In this document: positions 17,323-26,644 of the stretch, in pieces | Layout of the letters: each line of letters begins with the position of its first letter | Position numbering within the stretch: the stretch's first letter is position 1 | From: Lentilitoribacter sp. Alg239-R112 | GTDB lineage: Bacteria; Pseudomonadota; Alphaproteobacteria; Rhizobiales; Rhizobiaceae | Reading direction: 5' to 3' | Length of the DNA: 64,000 bases | NCBI RefSeq assembly: GCF_900537175.1 | Contig: NZ_LS999833.1 | Coordinates: forward strand, 62,001 to 126,000 | The notes under the pieces: generated by a model | Told to the model about the DNA's origin: nothing | The model's input: the letters and a program-made list of their open reading frames with translations, nothing else | Databases searched by the model: none | Position numbers and translations under genes: made by a program

Positions 17323-17706
17323 CGCTAATTCTTCGGTTCTTGCTTTGGTCATATCTACATGGCAGCTTAAATCCAAAACACCCGCTAAGGTTCCACCACG
17401 AGCAGTATCTGCGACGCGCGCGCATTCTGCATCTCGATAGGCTATCCACGCGCGTTGAGCCGCCTTTAACAACTCATTTGCTTCATCATCCTGATCGGAA
17501 CGCAAAGCCTTATAGATACGATTCAGCTCACCATCAGCCAGATTTAACTGATCGCTCAAACAGAATTTTATCCCGACAGTGGTCGACACATTGTTGCAAT
17601 CTATATCTTCTGCTTTTGTGATAAGTGAGGTCATTAAGAAGATGATTACCAGTCCCAATGCGAGCCTGAAAGGTGAATGTAAGGTCTCCAATTTTCTTTC
17701 CTTCAC
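17290..17706 (-). CDS. LprI-like (DUF1311) secreted protein
   Basis: A 138-residue protein with a signal peptide (RLALGLVIIFLMTSLITKA) and a DUF1311/LprI domain: DCNNVSTTVGIKFCLSDQL followed by LNRIYKALR and LLKAAQRAWIAYRDAEC, with four cysteines in the family pattern. Some relatives inhibit lysozyme; others have no known role. Periplasmic by prediction. It lies 40 bases downstream of the YdcF-like gene's 3' end, reading in the same direction; the order is YdcF-like then LprI-like. Confidence 0.85.
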   Translation of the reverse strand: MKERKLETLHSPFRLALGLVIIFLMTSLITKAEDIDCNNVSTTVGIKFCLSDQLNLADGELNRIYKALRSDQDDEANELLKAAQRAWIAYRDAECARVADTARGGTLAGVLDLSCHVDMTKARTEELALNPVTGEIRY

Positions 17707-17746
17707 ATGACAACGTTCTATTCTGGGAAAGAGCTTACCATAATTA

Positions 17747-18496
17747 TTATGCTCTTAGCCAATAGTACAGTCGCCCAAGCATCTCGCGAGAGAACAAAGA
17801 GGTACGAAACAACGCAGCTGCATTTGGCAAAAATGATATAATCGTAAGAGATTTGACCTCTGCCTTAAAATCGACCGGGTATGTTTCAACCGAAATGCCC
17901 TCGCTTTCAAATACGCGTACAGCACGAGGCATGTGAAATGCGGATGTCACCAGAATGATGGATGGGCTATCTATCGCTTTCAACAACTCCTTGACTGCAG
18001 CTGCTTCTTGCGCTGTATTTTCCACAGGCCGGGTAACCAAGATATCACCTTCCGGAACACCGCGCTCAACAGCTCGAGCTTTTAGATAATCGCCCTCAGG
18101 CACACTATGCTGGGTCCAAGGTAGTTGACCACGTGTAAAAATAAGCTTGTTGGCCTTATCTGTATTCCAAACCTCAAGCCCACCAAAAAAACGATCAGGA
18201 TCGCCCCACTCGGTTGCCAATCCTTCGCTACCTTGCACTGTGGTCAACATTCCACTGAGAACAACAACAGCATCAGCATCTTCTGTAATATTTTCCGGTG
18301 AACCTCTAAGTTGATTTCCATCCAGTATAGACATGAGATAATTACTCGTTACAGGCATGGAACAGACCCATAAGAAGATGATGGCAAAACAGGCATAACG
18401 TGCACGTTTCAACATAAGACCAAAAACAATCAACATTATTGCAATGAAAATTGGAGAGATGAGGACTGGCAGGATTTTATGAAGATATATGGTCAT
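17747..18496 (-). CDS. YdcF/ElyC-family (DUF218) envelope protein
   Basis: A 249-residue protein with two N-terminal membrane helices (about residues 8-27 and 33-52) and a periplasmic DUF218 domain: DADAVVVLSGM near 73-83, KANKLIFTRGQ, a VTRPVENTAQEAAAVKELL stretch, and ILVTSAFHMPRAVRVFESEG, which is the strongest signature. Relatives include SanA and ElyC, linked to envelope integrity and lipid-carrier metabolism. The ATG at 18496 begins MTIYLHKILP. Expressed upstream of the LprI-like gene on the same strand. Confidence 0.88.
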   Translation of the reverse strand: MTIYLHKILPVLISPIFIAIMLIVFGLMLKRARYACFAIIFLWVCSMPVTSNYLMSILDGNQLRGSPENITEDADAVVVLSGMLTTVQGSEGLATEWGDPDRFFGGLEVWNTDKANKLIFTRGQLPWTQHSVPEGDYLKARAVERGVPEGDILVTRPVENTAQEAAAVKELLKAIDSPSIILVTSAFHMPRAVRVFESEGISVETYPVDFKAEVKSLTIISFLPNAAALFRTSLFSREMLGRLYYWLRA

Positions 18497-18698
18497 TTTC
18501 TTTCTACATCTGACTACTAAGACTGATTACAAAACTAGCTACTCATAAGATTGGCGAGAGCAAGATGCGAACAAGAGTGTTAATTCACCACCTAGATTCC
18601 GCACCACGTTATCATCACATTTAAAATCTATCTTCAACCTGATTTCGTGCAAATGAATGCAGCACCATCATTATTTAACCGTTTGAGGAGAAATATTC

Positions 18699-19466
18699 AT
18701 GACACAGCAAAACACACGTCGAAATTTTTTGAAATATTCTGCCGCAATAACCAGTGCGATCACTGTTATGCCCTATGCTGCATATGCCGATGGGCATAGG
18801 GGAGATAAATTCGAGAATATTACGATAAACCCTATCTCTCATGCCTCCTTTGTAATGACTTCACCTAACGGAACAATCTACGTTGATCCGGTTGGAGATG
18901 CAGCTGACTATGCAAGTTTTGCAGAACCAGACCTCGTGCTCATTACGCACCATCACGGTGATCATTTTAAGCAGGAAACGCTTAACGCAATTGTCAGTGA
19001 AAACACGCAAATGATTGTTAATCCGGAAGTATACGCCAAGTTACCAGCACCTATGCAAGCAAAAGCAAGACAGTTAGCCAATGGTGAGAGCACCAAGATG
19101 GCAGACATAGCTGTTGATGCAATACCTGCGTACAACACAACAAAGGGACGTGAAAAATTCCATCCGAAAGGTCGAGATAACGGCTATATTGTAAGTTTAG
19201 ATGGGCAACGCATATATATTTCTGGTGATACAGAGGACATCCCAGACATGCGTGCACTAAAGAACATAGATATCGCCTTTGTGTGTATGAACTTACCGTT
19301 TACAATGGATGTGAAGGCCGCAGCGTCTGCGGTTGCAGAATTTAAGCCTGCCCATGTTTATCCCTATCATTATCGTGGCCGCGATAACGGCACTCAAGAC
19401 CCACAAGAGTTCGCAGACCTTGTTGGTGCAGCATCAGACGTCAAATTGGGTAAATGGTACGGATAG
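18699..19466 (+). CDS. Tat-exported MBL-fold metallo-hydrolase
   Basis: A 255-residue protein with a Tat signal (TRRNFLKYSA at residues 6-15, cleavage near AYA-DG) and a metallo-beta-lactamase fold. The metal motif HxHxDH is present as HHHGDH (His84, His86, Asp88, His89), with a later metal ligand in YISGDTED and a histidine in VYPYHYRG. It resembles UlaG/YtnP-like hydrolases; the substrate is unknown and it is not a recognised beta-lactamase. AGGAG precedes the ATG by about 9 bases. Located in the periplasm by prediction; stands alone. Confidence 0.88.
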   Translation: MTQQNTRRNFLKYSAAITSAITVMPYAAYADGHRGDKFENITINPISHASFVMTSPNGTIYVDPVGDAADYASFAEPDLVLITHHHGDHFKQETLNAIVSENTQMIVNPEVYAKLPAPMQAKARQLANGESTKMADIAVDAIPAYNTTKGREKFHPKGRDNGYIVSLDGQRIYISGDTEDIPDMRALKNIDIAFVCMNLPFTMDVKAAASAVAEFKPAHVYPYHYRGRDNGTQDPQEFADLVGAASDVKLGKWYG

Positions 19467-19734
19467 TTCGCACCCAAAAACTATCTGAGCGCAAAAGCGT
19501 GTAGCGAAAGTTGCACGTTTTTAGTAAGCAACAACACATCGGACCAACTATTATTCGAAACTGATAGACCACTTACCTTCTCATATTACCTATAGATGAA
19601 TACTGTTTTTAGCTATTCAAATCAGTAATATATGTTCAGCATTTATTCACACATTCAAGAATAAAAATACAGTAACAAGTATAGTTTTCACTTACACTAC
19701 ACTTCCTGGAAATTTATTTAGGGTTGCGTATAAA

Positions 19735-20133
19735 ATGGTAATGAGTTCGAATGCTGATCACAAGTCTCAAACATCACTTTACGATAGGATTGGCGGGGAG
19801 GCAGCGGTTGATACGCTCACCATGGCATTATACGCACATGTAAATTCTGATGACCGATTGGCACACTTTTTCGAACATATTGATCTCATGCAACAAATCA
19901 ATCATCAGAAACGTTTTTTAACATACGCTTTGGGTGGTTCATCTGTTGTCTACGATATGGAAAAACTATCTACGGCCCATGGGAAACTGAACTTGAAGCA
20001 GGAACAAATTACCGCATTTAACGAAGCACTAAACGCCGCACTTATTGACCTTGACGTAGATGATGATATTCGCGAGAAAGTTCTGGCTATTGCTATTGAA
20101 ACCGAGAACAACTTTCAAAAGTATTCCACATAA
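19735..20133 (+). CDS. Group 1 truncated haemoglobin
   Basis: A 132-residue 2-over-2 globin. Seen: LYDRIGGEAAVDTLT at the start, FFEHIDLMQQINHQKRFL, the ALGG turn, and the proximal haem histidine in LSTAHGKLN (His82), followed by a C-terminal helix. Group 1 trHbs bind O2 and NO and often take part in NO detoxification or redox signalling. ATGs at 19735 and 19741 are both possible. A soluble globin-coupled chemoreceptor occurs elsewhere in the window (60695), but there is no direct link. Confidence 0.9.
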   Translation: MVMSSNADHKSQTSLYDRIGGEAAVDTLTMALYAHVNSDDRLAHFFEHIDLMQQINHQKRFLTYALGGSSVVYDMEKLSTAHGKLNLKQEQITAFNEALNAALIDLDVDDDIREKVLAIAIETENNFQKYST

Positions 20134-20173
20134 GTTGAGCAGCGCGATAAACCTCATTACGGTAATTCACAAT

Positions 20174-20215
20174 CAGTTAGTCACCAAAACCGGGCAGTTA
20201 GTCACCAAAATCGGG
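20174..20215. repeat. Tandem 21-bp duplication over a stop codon
   Basis: A 21-bp unit (CAGTTAGTCACCAAAACCGGG) at 20174-20194 is repeated at 20195-20215 with one mismatch. On the minus strand the upstream copy encodes the last residues and stop of the small gene starting at 20461, and the second copy repeats that stop. Confidence 0.85.
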
Positions 20216-20461
20216 TACATCACCTAAACGGGCAAAAAATACAGGGTCATCATATTCGCCCGCTTCATCATCAACCGTCACTCTATAGGCATCGACGCCG
20301 ACATGGTCTGTACTTTTATCATGTATCCGTTCGGCGCGTCTGACCGCATCGGCTTCCGATGGCACCTCTTTTGTTTCTGTAATCACAAGTTGCGCCGGTG
20401 TTCCGCCACTTGCGGCTTTCCAACCATATGTCTGAACTATGAAACGGGTTTCTTCTGCCAT
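20198..20461 (-). CDS. Conserved hypothetical small protein
   Basis: An 87-residue acidic, soluble protein I do not recognise by family name. It begins MAEETRFIVQTYG and contains LVITETKEVPSEADAVRRAE, then ends in ARLGDVPDFGD. A longer version starting at 20509 is possible, but GGAGC sits 6 bases before the ATG at 20461 on the minus strand and favours the shorter form. The final seven codons including the stop lie in a tandem 21-bp duplication. Confidence 0.7.
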   Translation of the reverse strand: MAEETRFIVQTYGWKAASGGTPAQLVITETKEVPSEADAVRRAERIHDKSTDHVGVDAYRVTVDDEAGEYDDPVFFARLGDVPDFGD

Positions 20462-20633
20462 GATTAGCTCCAAATGCGCATCAGATTTTGCAGCGTTATA
20501 AGTACCCATTCTTCATCTTTCTACAAGAAAGATTTTGATTTTTAGAGCGATAGGCTGTGTATTGGCGGCCAGCCGATAAACCAACACTCACCCAAACGTC
20601 ATTTCCAATTGAACACATCGCTATTTAGTCTTT

Positions 20634-20685
20634 AGCTAGTGTTTGAACATAAACACTGGAGCTAGTGTTTGAACATAAATACTGG
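20634..20685. promoter_or_regulatory. Tandem 26-bp repeat containing dyads
   Basis: Two adjacent 26-bp copies (20634-20659 and 20660-20685) differ at one base. Each carries AGTGTTT-N6-AAACACT (second copy AAATACT), an operator-like inverted repeat. They lie about 50-100 bases upstream of the FMN glutamate-synthase-like gene. Confidence 0.6.
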
Positions 20686-20738
20686 CACATTGGTTTCATA
20701 ATGGAATCGATTGTTTTGGATAATTGGGAGATACATCT

Positions 20739-22268
20739 ATGGAATTGATGATGGAAAGTCCGTTTGCACGATTTGTGATCGCCGCATTGGACGTTTTATC
20801 CACACTGTTTGTTGTGGCGCTCGGACTTGTTTTTCTTATTATAGTAGTCCTTTTCTTCATTGATATAACCCAAAGTGCGGACGCTGTGCGGCGGAACTAT
20901 CCAGTGCTTGGCCGCTTCCGCTCGCTGTTTTCTGAACTTGGCGAATTCTTCCGCCAATATTTCTTTGCCATGGACCGCGAGGAAATGCCCTTTAACCGCG
21001 CTGAACGTGACTGGGTTGGCAGAGCATCCAAAAATAAGAATAACACAATTGCATTTGGCTCAACCAAGAACCTCTCACCAGCTGGCACATCGATCTTTGT
21101 TAACAGTCCCTTCCCTGCACTAGATGAAGAAGCTGACATGGTGCAGTCACTGCTCATCGGTCCCTACGCAAAGGAGCCGTATGATGCGCCTTCGTTCTTC
21201 AACATTTCAGGCATGAGCTATGGCGCATTATCGCGGCCAGCAGTCAGAGCATTATCTCGCGGTGCAAAAATGGCCAATTGCTGGATGAACACCGGCGAAG
21301 GTGGCGTGTCACCCTATCATCTGGAGAGCGGTGCGGACATTGTCTTTCAAATTGGCACAGCAAAATATGGCGTTCGAAATAAAGAAGGCGGTTTAAGCGA
21401 CGAAAAACTGCGCGAGGTTGCCGCCAAACCGCAGATCAAAATGTTTGAACTAAAAATGAGCCAAGGTGCGAAACCGGGCAAAGGCGGCATTTTGCCTGCC
21501 ATTAAGGTCAATCGTGAGATCTCAGAAATTCGCGGCATTGAAGAAGGCACAGCATCGATCTCTCCCAATCGCCATCCCGAGATAACATCCTCCAAAGATA
21601 TGCTGGATATGATCAATCATATTCAAAAAGTGACAGGCAAACCCGTTGGTTTTAAGGCTGTCATAGGCGAATTTTCATGGATTGAGGATATGTGTAGAGA
21701 AATTCATGCGCGCGGCATCGAACATGCGCCAGATTTCTTCACAATCGACAGCGGTGATGGCGGAACAGGCGCGGCTCCCATGGCACTGATGGATAATGTC
21801 GGATTGACTGTTCGCGAAGCGCTACCACAAACAGCGGATATTTTGCATAAATATGGCCTGCGGGACCGTATTCGCATTGTCGTCTCTGGCAAACTCATCA
21901 CCCCATCAGAAGTCGCATGGGCATTGGCAACGGGCGCTGATTTTGTGACCTCGGCACGTGGTTTTATGTTCTCGCTTGGGTGTATTCAGGCGTTGAAATG
22001 CAACAAGAACACCTGTCCGACGGGCATTACGACCCATAACAAGCGCCTGCAACACGGATTGGATCCAACGGATAAAGCCGCAAAGGTCGCCAATTATCAC
22101 AAGAATATGGTGCACGAGGTAGAGGTTATCTCCCACTCGTGCGGGGTCGCACGCCCACGGCTTATGCAACGCAGTCATGTACGCATTGTCCAAACCACTG
22201 GACGCTCGATTACGATGGACGAGTTATACCCCACGCCGCACCCTTTAGCAGAATATGAGGCTAAATAG
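20739..22268 (+). CDS. FMN-binding glutamate synthase family protein
   Basis: A 509-residue protein with one N-terminal membrane segment (about residues 10-45) followed by the central FMN-binding domain of glutamate synthase. Seen: NISGMSYGALS, the GEGGVSPYH turn, KPGKGGILPA, FFTIDSGDGGTGAAP and a cysteine cluster CNKNTCPTGI like the Fe-S-binding region of GltB. The amidotransferase domain is missing, so it cannot take ammonia from glutamine by itself. These stand-alone proteins are widespread but their reaction is not settled. ATG at 20739 is preceded by GGGAG (20726-20730); TTG at 20724 is less likely. Tandem dyads lie upstream. Confidence 0.88.
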   Translation: MELMMESPFARFVIAALDVLSTLFVVALGLVFLIIVVLFFIDITQSADAVRRNYPVLGRFRSLFSELGEFFRQYFFAMDREEMPFNRAERDWVGRASKNKNNTIAFGSTKNLSPAGTSIFVNSPFPALDEEADMVQSLLIGPYAKEPYDAPSFFNISGMSYGALSRPAVRALSRGAKMANCWMNTGEGGVSPYHLESGADIVFQIGTAKYGVRNKEGGLSDEKLREVAAKPQIKMFELKMSQGAKPGKGGILPAIKVNREISEIRGIEEGTASISPNRHPEITSSKDMLDMINHIQKVTGKPVGFKAVIGEFSWIEDMCREIHARGIEHAPDFFTIDSGDGGTGAAPMALMDNVGLTVREALPQTADILHKYGLRDRIRIVVSGKLITPSEVAWALATGADFVTSARGFMFSLGCIQALKCNKNTCPTGITTHNKRLQHGLDPTDKAAKVANYHKNMVHEVEVISHSCGVARPRLMQRSHVRIVQTTGRSITMDELYPTPHPLAEYEAK

Positions 22269-22281
22269 GCGCCGCATGCGA

Positions 22282-23097
22282 CTATTTCTTGGAGTCCAGC
22301 ATTTTCCAGTTTTTATAGAACATGGATTTAAAGCGTTCGAGAATGGCTGAAAAACCGACCATGCATGTGGTGATAATTTTCGGGAAATAGGATGGACGGG
22401 CAATGTCCATAAAGACCACATAACGCGGTGTACCGGCTTCATTCACTGAACGGTGGAATAGCGTATCATCAAAAGCATAGAACTGATCTTTGTACCAAAG
22501 GTGTTTTTTGCCCTGACACTCAATAAATACATTATCTTTTTCAACTGGTGTTAGGTTGTACAAGATACGGATCGACATGCGGATCGGGCCATAGTGCCAG
22601 GATGTAGATTCTTTGCCGCTGAACACCGACACAGCAATCGTTTTAAGATGTTTAAACTCGCGATTAAACTCGGGAACATTGTCGATATACTGTTTGCCGT
22701 ACCATTTATAAACGTACATACCCCGCGCATTTTCACCCATAGCCTCGTCAATATCGGCCATAATATCGTCTTTGCGTTCCTTGAATACATCAAGCACAGT
22801 TTCAATTTCTTCGCGATACTCATCAGGAAAATCTTCCAGCTGGAATATGCCTGGGTTTTTGTGCGATATCAGATCCAAAAACAGATTAAATGGTGACAGA
22901 AACCACGTTAATATCCCATTTCCGGTAAAATAACGCTTTAACGCTAAGGAGCCCTCGGTTTTATTGCGTGAGAAATCAATAATACCGCAAATCACCCAAA
23001 ACAAAATTACAAGAGGAAATGCCAGAAACAAAGCAATTGCTATTGCGGTCACAGCGATGCGTTTAATTAGCTTTTTGGTTTTTCTATCCATATTCAC
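22282..23097 (-). CDS. LpxO/AspH-like aspartyl/asparaginyl beta-hydroxylase domain protein
   Basis: A 271-residue protein with one or two N-terminal membrane segments (about 12-40) and an Fe(II)/2-oxoglutarate hydroxylase domain of the AspH type. Its layout (hydrophobic N-terminus, FNLFLDLISHK, KWYGKQY, then the hydroxylase core ending FMDIARPSY) resembles LpxO, which hydroxylates a lipid A acyl chain. Metal and cofactor candidates are His168, His215 and Arg225. At the place where I recall LpxO having HxD, this protein has HYG (168-170), as in AspH, which uses two histidines. It converges on the glutamate-synthase-like gene. Confidence 0.8.
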   Translation of the reverse strand: MNMDRKTKKLIKRIAVTAIAIALFLAFPLVILFWVICGIIDFSRNKTEGSLALKRYFTGNGILTWFLSPFNLFLDLISHKNPGIFQLEDFPDEYREEIETVLDVFKERKDDIMADIDEAMGENARGMYVYKWYGKQYIDNVPEFNREFKHLKTIAVSVFSGKESTSWHYGPIRMSIRILYNLTPVEKDNVFIECQGKKHLWYKDQFYAFDDTLFHRSVNEAGTPRYVVFMDIARPSYFPKIITTCMVGFSAILERFKSMFYKNWKMLDSKK

Positions 23098-23284
23098 ACA
23101 TCCCTATTCGAGTGTAATGTTGATCTTCAAATTCATGTTATAATCCTGCTATCAAGCTTACAATCCAATTGCAATGGATTGCTTGCCGCACCGCCATACA
23201 CATAAGATATGACAGGGCAAATTTATCTTTATTTAACAATGACGTGGCATGATTTTAATTAGTTTCAATTGATGGTTTAACTTC

Positions 23285-26152
23285 ATGCCAAAACGCAACC
23301 TAGAGATAGAACGCATAATCAGGGAACATAAAATCCTCTCTGAAGCTATAGAACACTCTCCGATGCCTTTTTCTATTTTTGATGAAAATGACAAGCTCAT
23401 ATTTTGGAGCAAAAACTATGAAGAGATGCATCCAAACGCATTTAAGGAAAATGCACCACAAACCGAATTGACCCTTGCAGATATTCTTCGCGCATCGGCG
23501 GACCCCGATTTTACCGAGGATGAGCTGGAAAACCACATCACTAAGCACGTCAAACTTCAACGATCAGACAAAATGGTGAACGAAGTTCGTAATTCCTCTG
23601 CGGGCTGGCGCAGGGTCACAAAATACCAGACGCCAAGTCAAGCGGTATGCGGCATTGCAATTGATATTGAAGACTTAAAAGATCGAGAAATACAACTGGA
23701 AGAAGCTAGAACTGAGGCAGAGGAATCGCTTACCCAATTAAACATCGAGAAAAAGCGGATTGAAACCATAGCAACAACGGGCTGCGATTGGTTTTGGGAG
23801 ATGAATGCTGACCTCGAATTTTCCTATATGTCACCGCAAATTGAATATTTTACCGGGATTAAAGCCAAGGATTGGGTCGGGCGCAAAAGAGAAAAGACCG
23901 AACTGGCCGTCAGCAAAGGCGTCAACTTTGATGCACACCTGGAAACGCTTAAAAATCATGAACCATTTAGAGAGTTTGATTACCCTTTCCAGCGTGCAGA
24001 CGGCTCCGTCAGGTGGATATCCATTAGCGGTGCCCCTGACTTTGACCGTAACGGTAAATTTCTCGGATATTTAGGAACCGGTAGCGATGTAACGGTGCAA
24101 ATGATTGAGAAATCTAAACTGGAAACAGTTATCTTTGCACTTCGGACGATACCTGATGGTATTTTAATTCATAATCACGATAAAATTCTATACACGAATC
24201 CCGCCGTATCAAAACTTATGGAGTTTCCAAAGAATCTTCTAAAGACGGGTAATCCCATCAAAGATCTGCTCAATTTTGAGATTGCCCGCGGTGATCATGC
24301 GGAGGGAGTTACGGCAGAATCCCTCATGGACGTTTTGAGACAATCCGTCAAGCCGGGCCAAAATAATGTTAATGCATTTCGAGTTCAAAGAACTTTAAAA
24401 AACGGCAAGGCTATTAACATAAGCGTTGCAGCTGGCAGCAACGGTATTTTTGTCGGCCTTTATACCGATGTGACATCATTGGTAAATGCGCAACAAGCCG
24501 CTGAGAGTGCTGATAGGGCTAAATCAGAATTTCTTGCCAATATGAGTCACGAAATACGAACGCCGATGAACGGCATCATGGGAATGGCAGAACTACTTGC
24601 CAAGACGGAGCTGGACGTAAAGCAGAAAACATTCTCAGATGTCATTGTAAAATCTGGCGCATCACTTTTAACAATCATCAATGATATTTTAGATTTCTCA
24701 AAACTTGATGCGCATCAAATGGAGCTTGATCCAGCCCCCTTCTCTCTCGCAGAGGCAATCGAAGATGTTGCCACACTCGCCTCGTCTTTTGCAGCAAACA
24801 AAGATATTGAACTTACGGTTCGCGTGGACCCCAAATTACCTGACGTGGCCATCGGTGATTGCGGAAGAATTCGTCAAATCATCACAAACCTGGTAGGAAA
24901 CGCGATCAAATTTACCGATATAGGGTACGTATCCATTGATGTAAGCGAAACCGAGCGCAGAGATGGACCAAAAGACGGGCACATGCTGCATTGCTTAAAT
25001 ATCTCGGTCAAAGATACGGGAATGGGTATACCGGAAAATAAACTAAATAAGATATTCGATAAATTTAGTCAGGTTGATGAAAGCGCGACCCGTAAACACG
25101 AGGGTACAGGACTTGGTTTAGCAATTTCCACCTCATTGGTTGAACTTATGGGCGGTGAAATCAGCGTCGAAAGCGAAATTGGCAAAGGTTCGACATTCCA
25201 GTTTAAAATTGAGTTGGAAATGTATGCTGAAAACGATGATAGGCTGGCAAATTTACGTAATAAAGCTGGCTCAAAAATACTGATTGCTGATGACAGTTCC
25301 ACCAATAGAGAAAACCTTATAGAACAGCTATCTGAATACCAGTTTGACTGTGCTGCCGTAGATGACGGATATGAAACAATTGCTTTCTTGGAAATGGCAT
25401 CTCAAAAGAACCTCAATATTAATGCGATCATTCTGGACTATCAAATGCCAGGAATTACCGGCAGAGAACTCGTAGCAAAAATTCGTACGATGCGAGATTA
25501 CACCCAGACACCAATCATTACCTTGTCTTCGATTGATCTGAATTCCCGTAACGAGGAAATAAAATATCTCGATGTACAGGCTCAGCTCATAAAACCAGCG
25601 CGAAAAACACTCCTGTTACAAACCATTCAAGATGTGCTGACCGGTAAGTTGGATAATGAGAAAAATGCTGATAATCAGAATGCACTGCTGACGTTACCAC
25701 CTTTACAAACCAACTCGACACTCGCAATAAACACCCAACAAAATCAAATCGATATCTTGGTGTGCGAGGATAATGAAGTCAATCAAACCGTATTTAAGCA
25801 TATCCTCGATGATAGCGGATACAGCTATGAAATTGTCGCCAATGGTCAACTCGGTGTCGATGTTTTTAAGGTTAAGAAGCCAAGGCTCATTCTTATGGAT
25901 GTCTCCATGCCAGTGATGAACGGTCATGATGCCACAGTTCAAATTCGCAAGCTTGAAGAAGAGCTAGGTACACATACGCCCATCATAGCCATAACAGCCC
26001 ATGCTATCAGAGGCGATGTTGATCTGTGTCTCGAAGCAGGCATGGATGATTACTTTTCAAAACCAGTCTCACCTGTCAGTCTTATGAGCAAAATTGAAAA
26101 CTGGTTTGCAAAAGAACAACTACGCGCTGATAAAATGAACGCCAACTCATAG
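23285..26152 (+). CDS. Hybrid sensor histidine kinase (3 PAS, HisKA, HATPase, 2 REC)
   Basis: A 955-residue soluble hybrid kinase. Order: PAS-like region (about 15-135), PAS/PAC (about 155-280; [14 protein letters not shown]), a third PAS-like region (about 280-400), HisKA with the phosphorylated His422 in [11 protein letters not shown], HATPase_c with N box [11 protein letters not shown] and G boxes KDTGMGIPE and GTGLGLAIS, then two receiver domains with acceptor aspartates Asp718 (ILDYQMPG) and Asp872 ([11 protein letters not shown]). No membrane helix is seen, so it senses a cytoplasmic signal. No response regulator or phosphotransferase is adjacent, so the partner is elsewhere. Starts at the ATG at 23285. 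Confidence 0.93.
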   Translation: MPKRNLEIERIIREHKILSEAIEHSPMPFSIFDENDKLIFWSKNYEEMHPNAFKENAPQTELTLADILRASADPDFTEDELENHITKHVKLQRSDKMVNEVRNSSAGWRRVTKYQTPSQAVCGIAIDIEDLKDREIQLEEARTEAEESLTQLNIEKKRIETIATTGCDWFWEMNADLEFSYMSPQIEYFTGIKAKDWVGRKREKTELAVSKGVNFDAHLETLKNHEPFREFDYPFQRADGSVRWISISGAPDFDRNGKFLGYLGTGSDVTVQMIEKSKLETVIFALRTIPDGILIHNHDKILYTNPAVSKLMEFPKNLLKTGNPIKDLLNFEIARGDHAEGVTAESLMDVLRQSVKPGQNNVNAFRVQRTLKNGKAINISVAAGSNGIFVGLYTDVTSLVNAQQAAESADRAKSEFLANMSHEIRTPMNGIMGMAELLAKTELDVKQKTFSDVIVKSGASLLTIINDILDFSKLDAHQMELDPAPFSLAEAIEDVATLASSFAANKDIELTVRVDPKLPDVAIGDCGRIRQIITNLVGNAIKFTDIGYVSIDVSETERRDGPKDGHMLHCLNISVKDTGMGIPENKLNKIFDKFSQVDESATRKHEGTGLGLAISTSLVELMGGEISVESEIGKGSTFQFKIELEMYAENDDRLANLRNKAGSKILIADDSSTNRENLIEQLSEYQFDCAAVDDGYETIAFLEMASQKNLNINAIILDYQMPGITGRELVAKIRTMRDYTQTPIITLSSIDLNSRNEEIKYLDVQAQLIKPARKTLLLQTIQDVLTGKLDNEKNADNQNALLTLPPLQTNSTLAINTQQNQIDILVCEDNEVNQTVFKHILDDSGYSYEIVANGQLGVDVFKVKKPRLILMDVSMPVMNGHDATVQIRKLEEELGTHTPIIAITAHAIRGDVDLCLEAGMDDYFSKPVSPVSLMSKIENWFAKEQLRADKMNANS

Positions 26153-26191
26153 CGGTCATCATTTCCCAAATCAGTATTGCTCGTTTCAGAA

Positions 26192-26632
26192 TTAAGAATT
26201 TTCTGCAGTTAAACCAGCATCCAGTAGTTCTTTAATCTGACCGCGACCAGTTCCCGCAACAATGCGGCCCAGTTCTCTATCACCCTTTAACACGAGTAAC
26301 GTCGAACGACGTGGAATATTGTAATCGGTGGATATAGGGCTGGATGAATCTTCATCCCAATCCACACGCACAAACAATAAGTCATTGTATTTCGGGTTTT
26401 CTTTTCGAAGTGATCTAATGGTGCGCTCTTGCGATTTGCATGTTGTACACCAGTGTGTTGCGTAATCTATGAAAACAGTTTTACCATCCGCTAACGCTTG
26501 CTTGACGACACCCGGCTTATAGGCGATTACATCAAAGTTAGCCTCATCAGCAGCAACAAAGTGGCCACTTCCCACAAGCATGGTTGCAGTAGTGGCAAGC
26601 TTAATAAATTCTCTGCGTTTTATCATTTTCAT
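26192..26632 (-). CDS. Exported thioredoxin-like protein
   Basis: A 146-residue thioredoxin-fold protein with an N-terminal signal bearing a twin-arginine-like KRREFIKLA followed by a hydrophobic run and AAD cleavage region. The redox motif is WCTTC (Cys62, Cys65), as in the C-terminal domain of DsbD, with FVRVDWDED and a cis-proline-like IPRRSTLLVL. It should act in the periplasm as a reductant. It lies 12 bases downstream of ccdA on the same strand, so the pair works as a split DsbD: CcdA moves electrons across the membrane to this thioredoxin. Confidence 0.85.
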   Translation of the reverse strand: MKMIKRREFIKLATTATMLVGSGHFVAADEANFDVIAYKPGVVKQALADGKTVFIDYATHWCTTCKSQERTIRSLRKENPKYNDLLFVRVDWDEDSSSPISTDYNIPRRSTLLVLKGDRELGRIVAGTGRGQIKELLDAGLTAENS

Positions 26633-26644
26633 CCCTTTTCAAAA

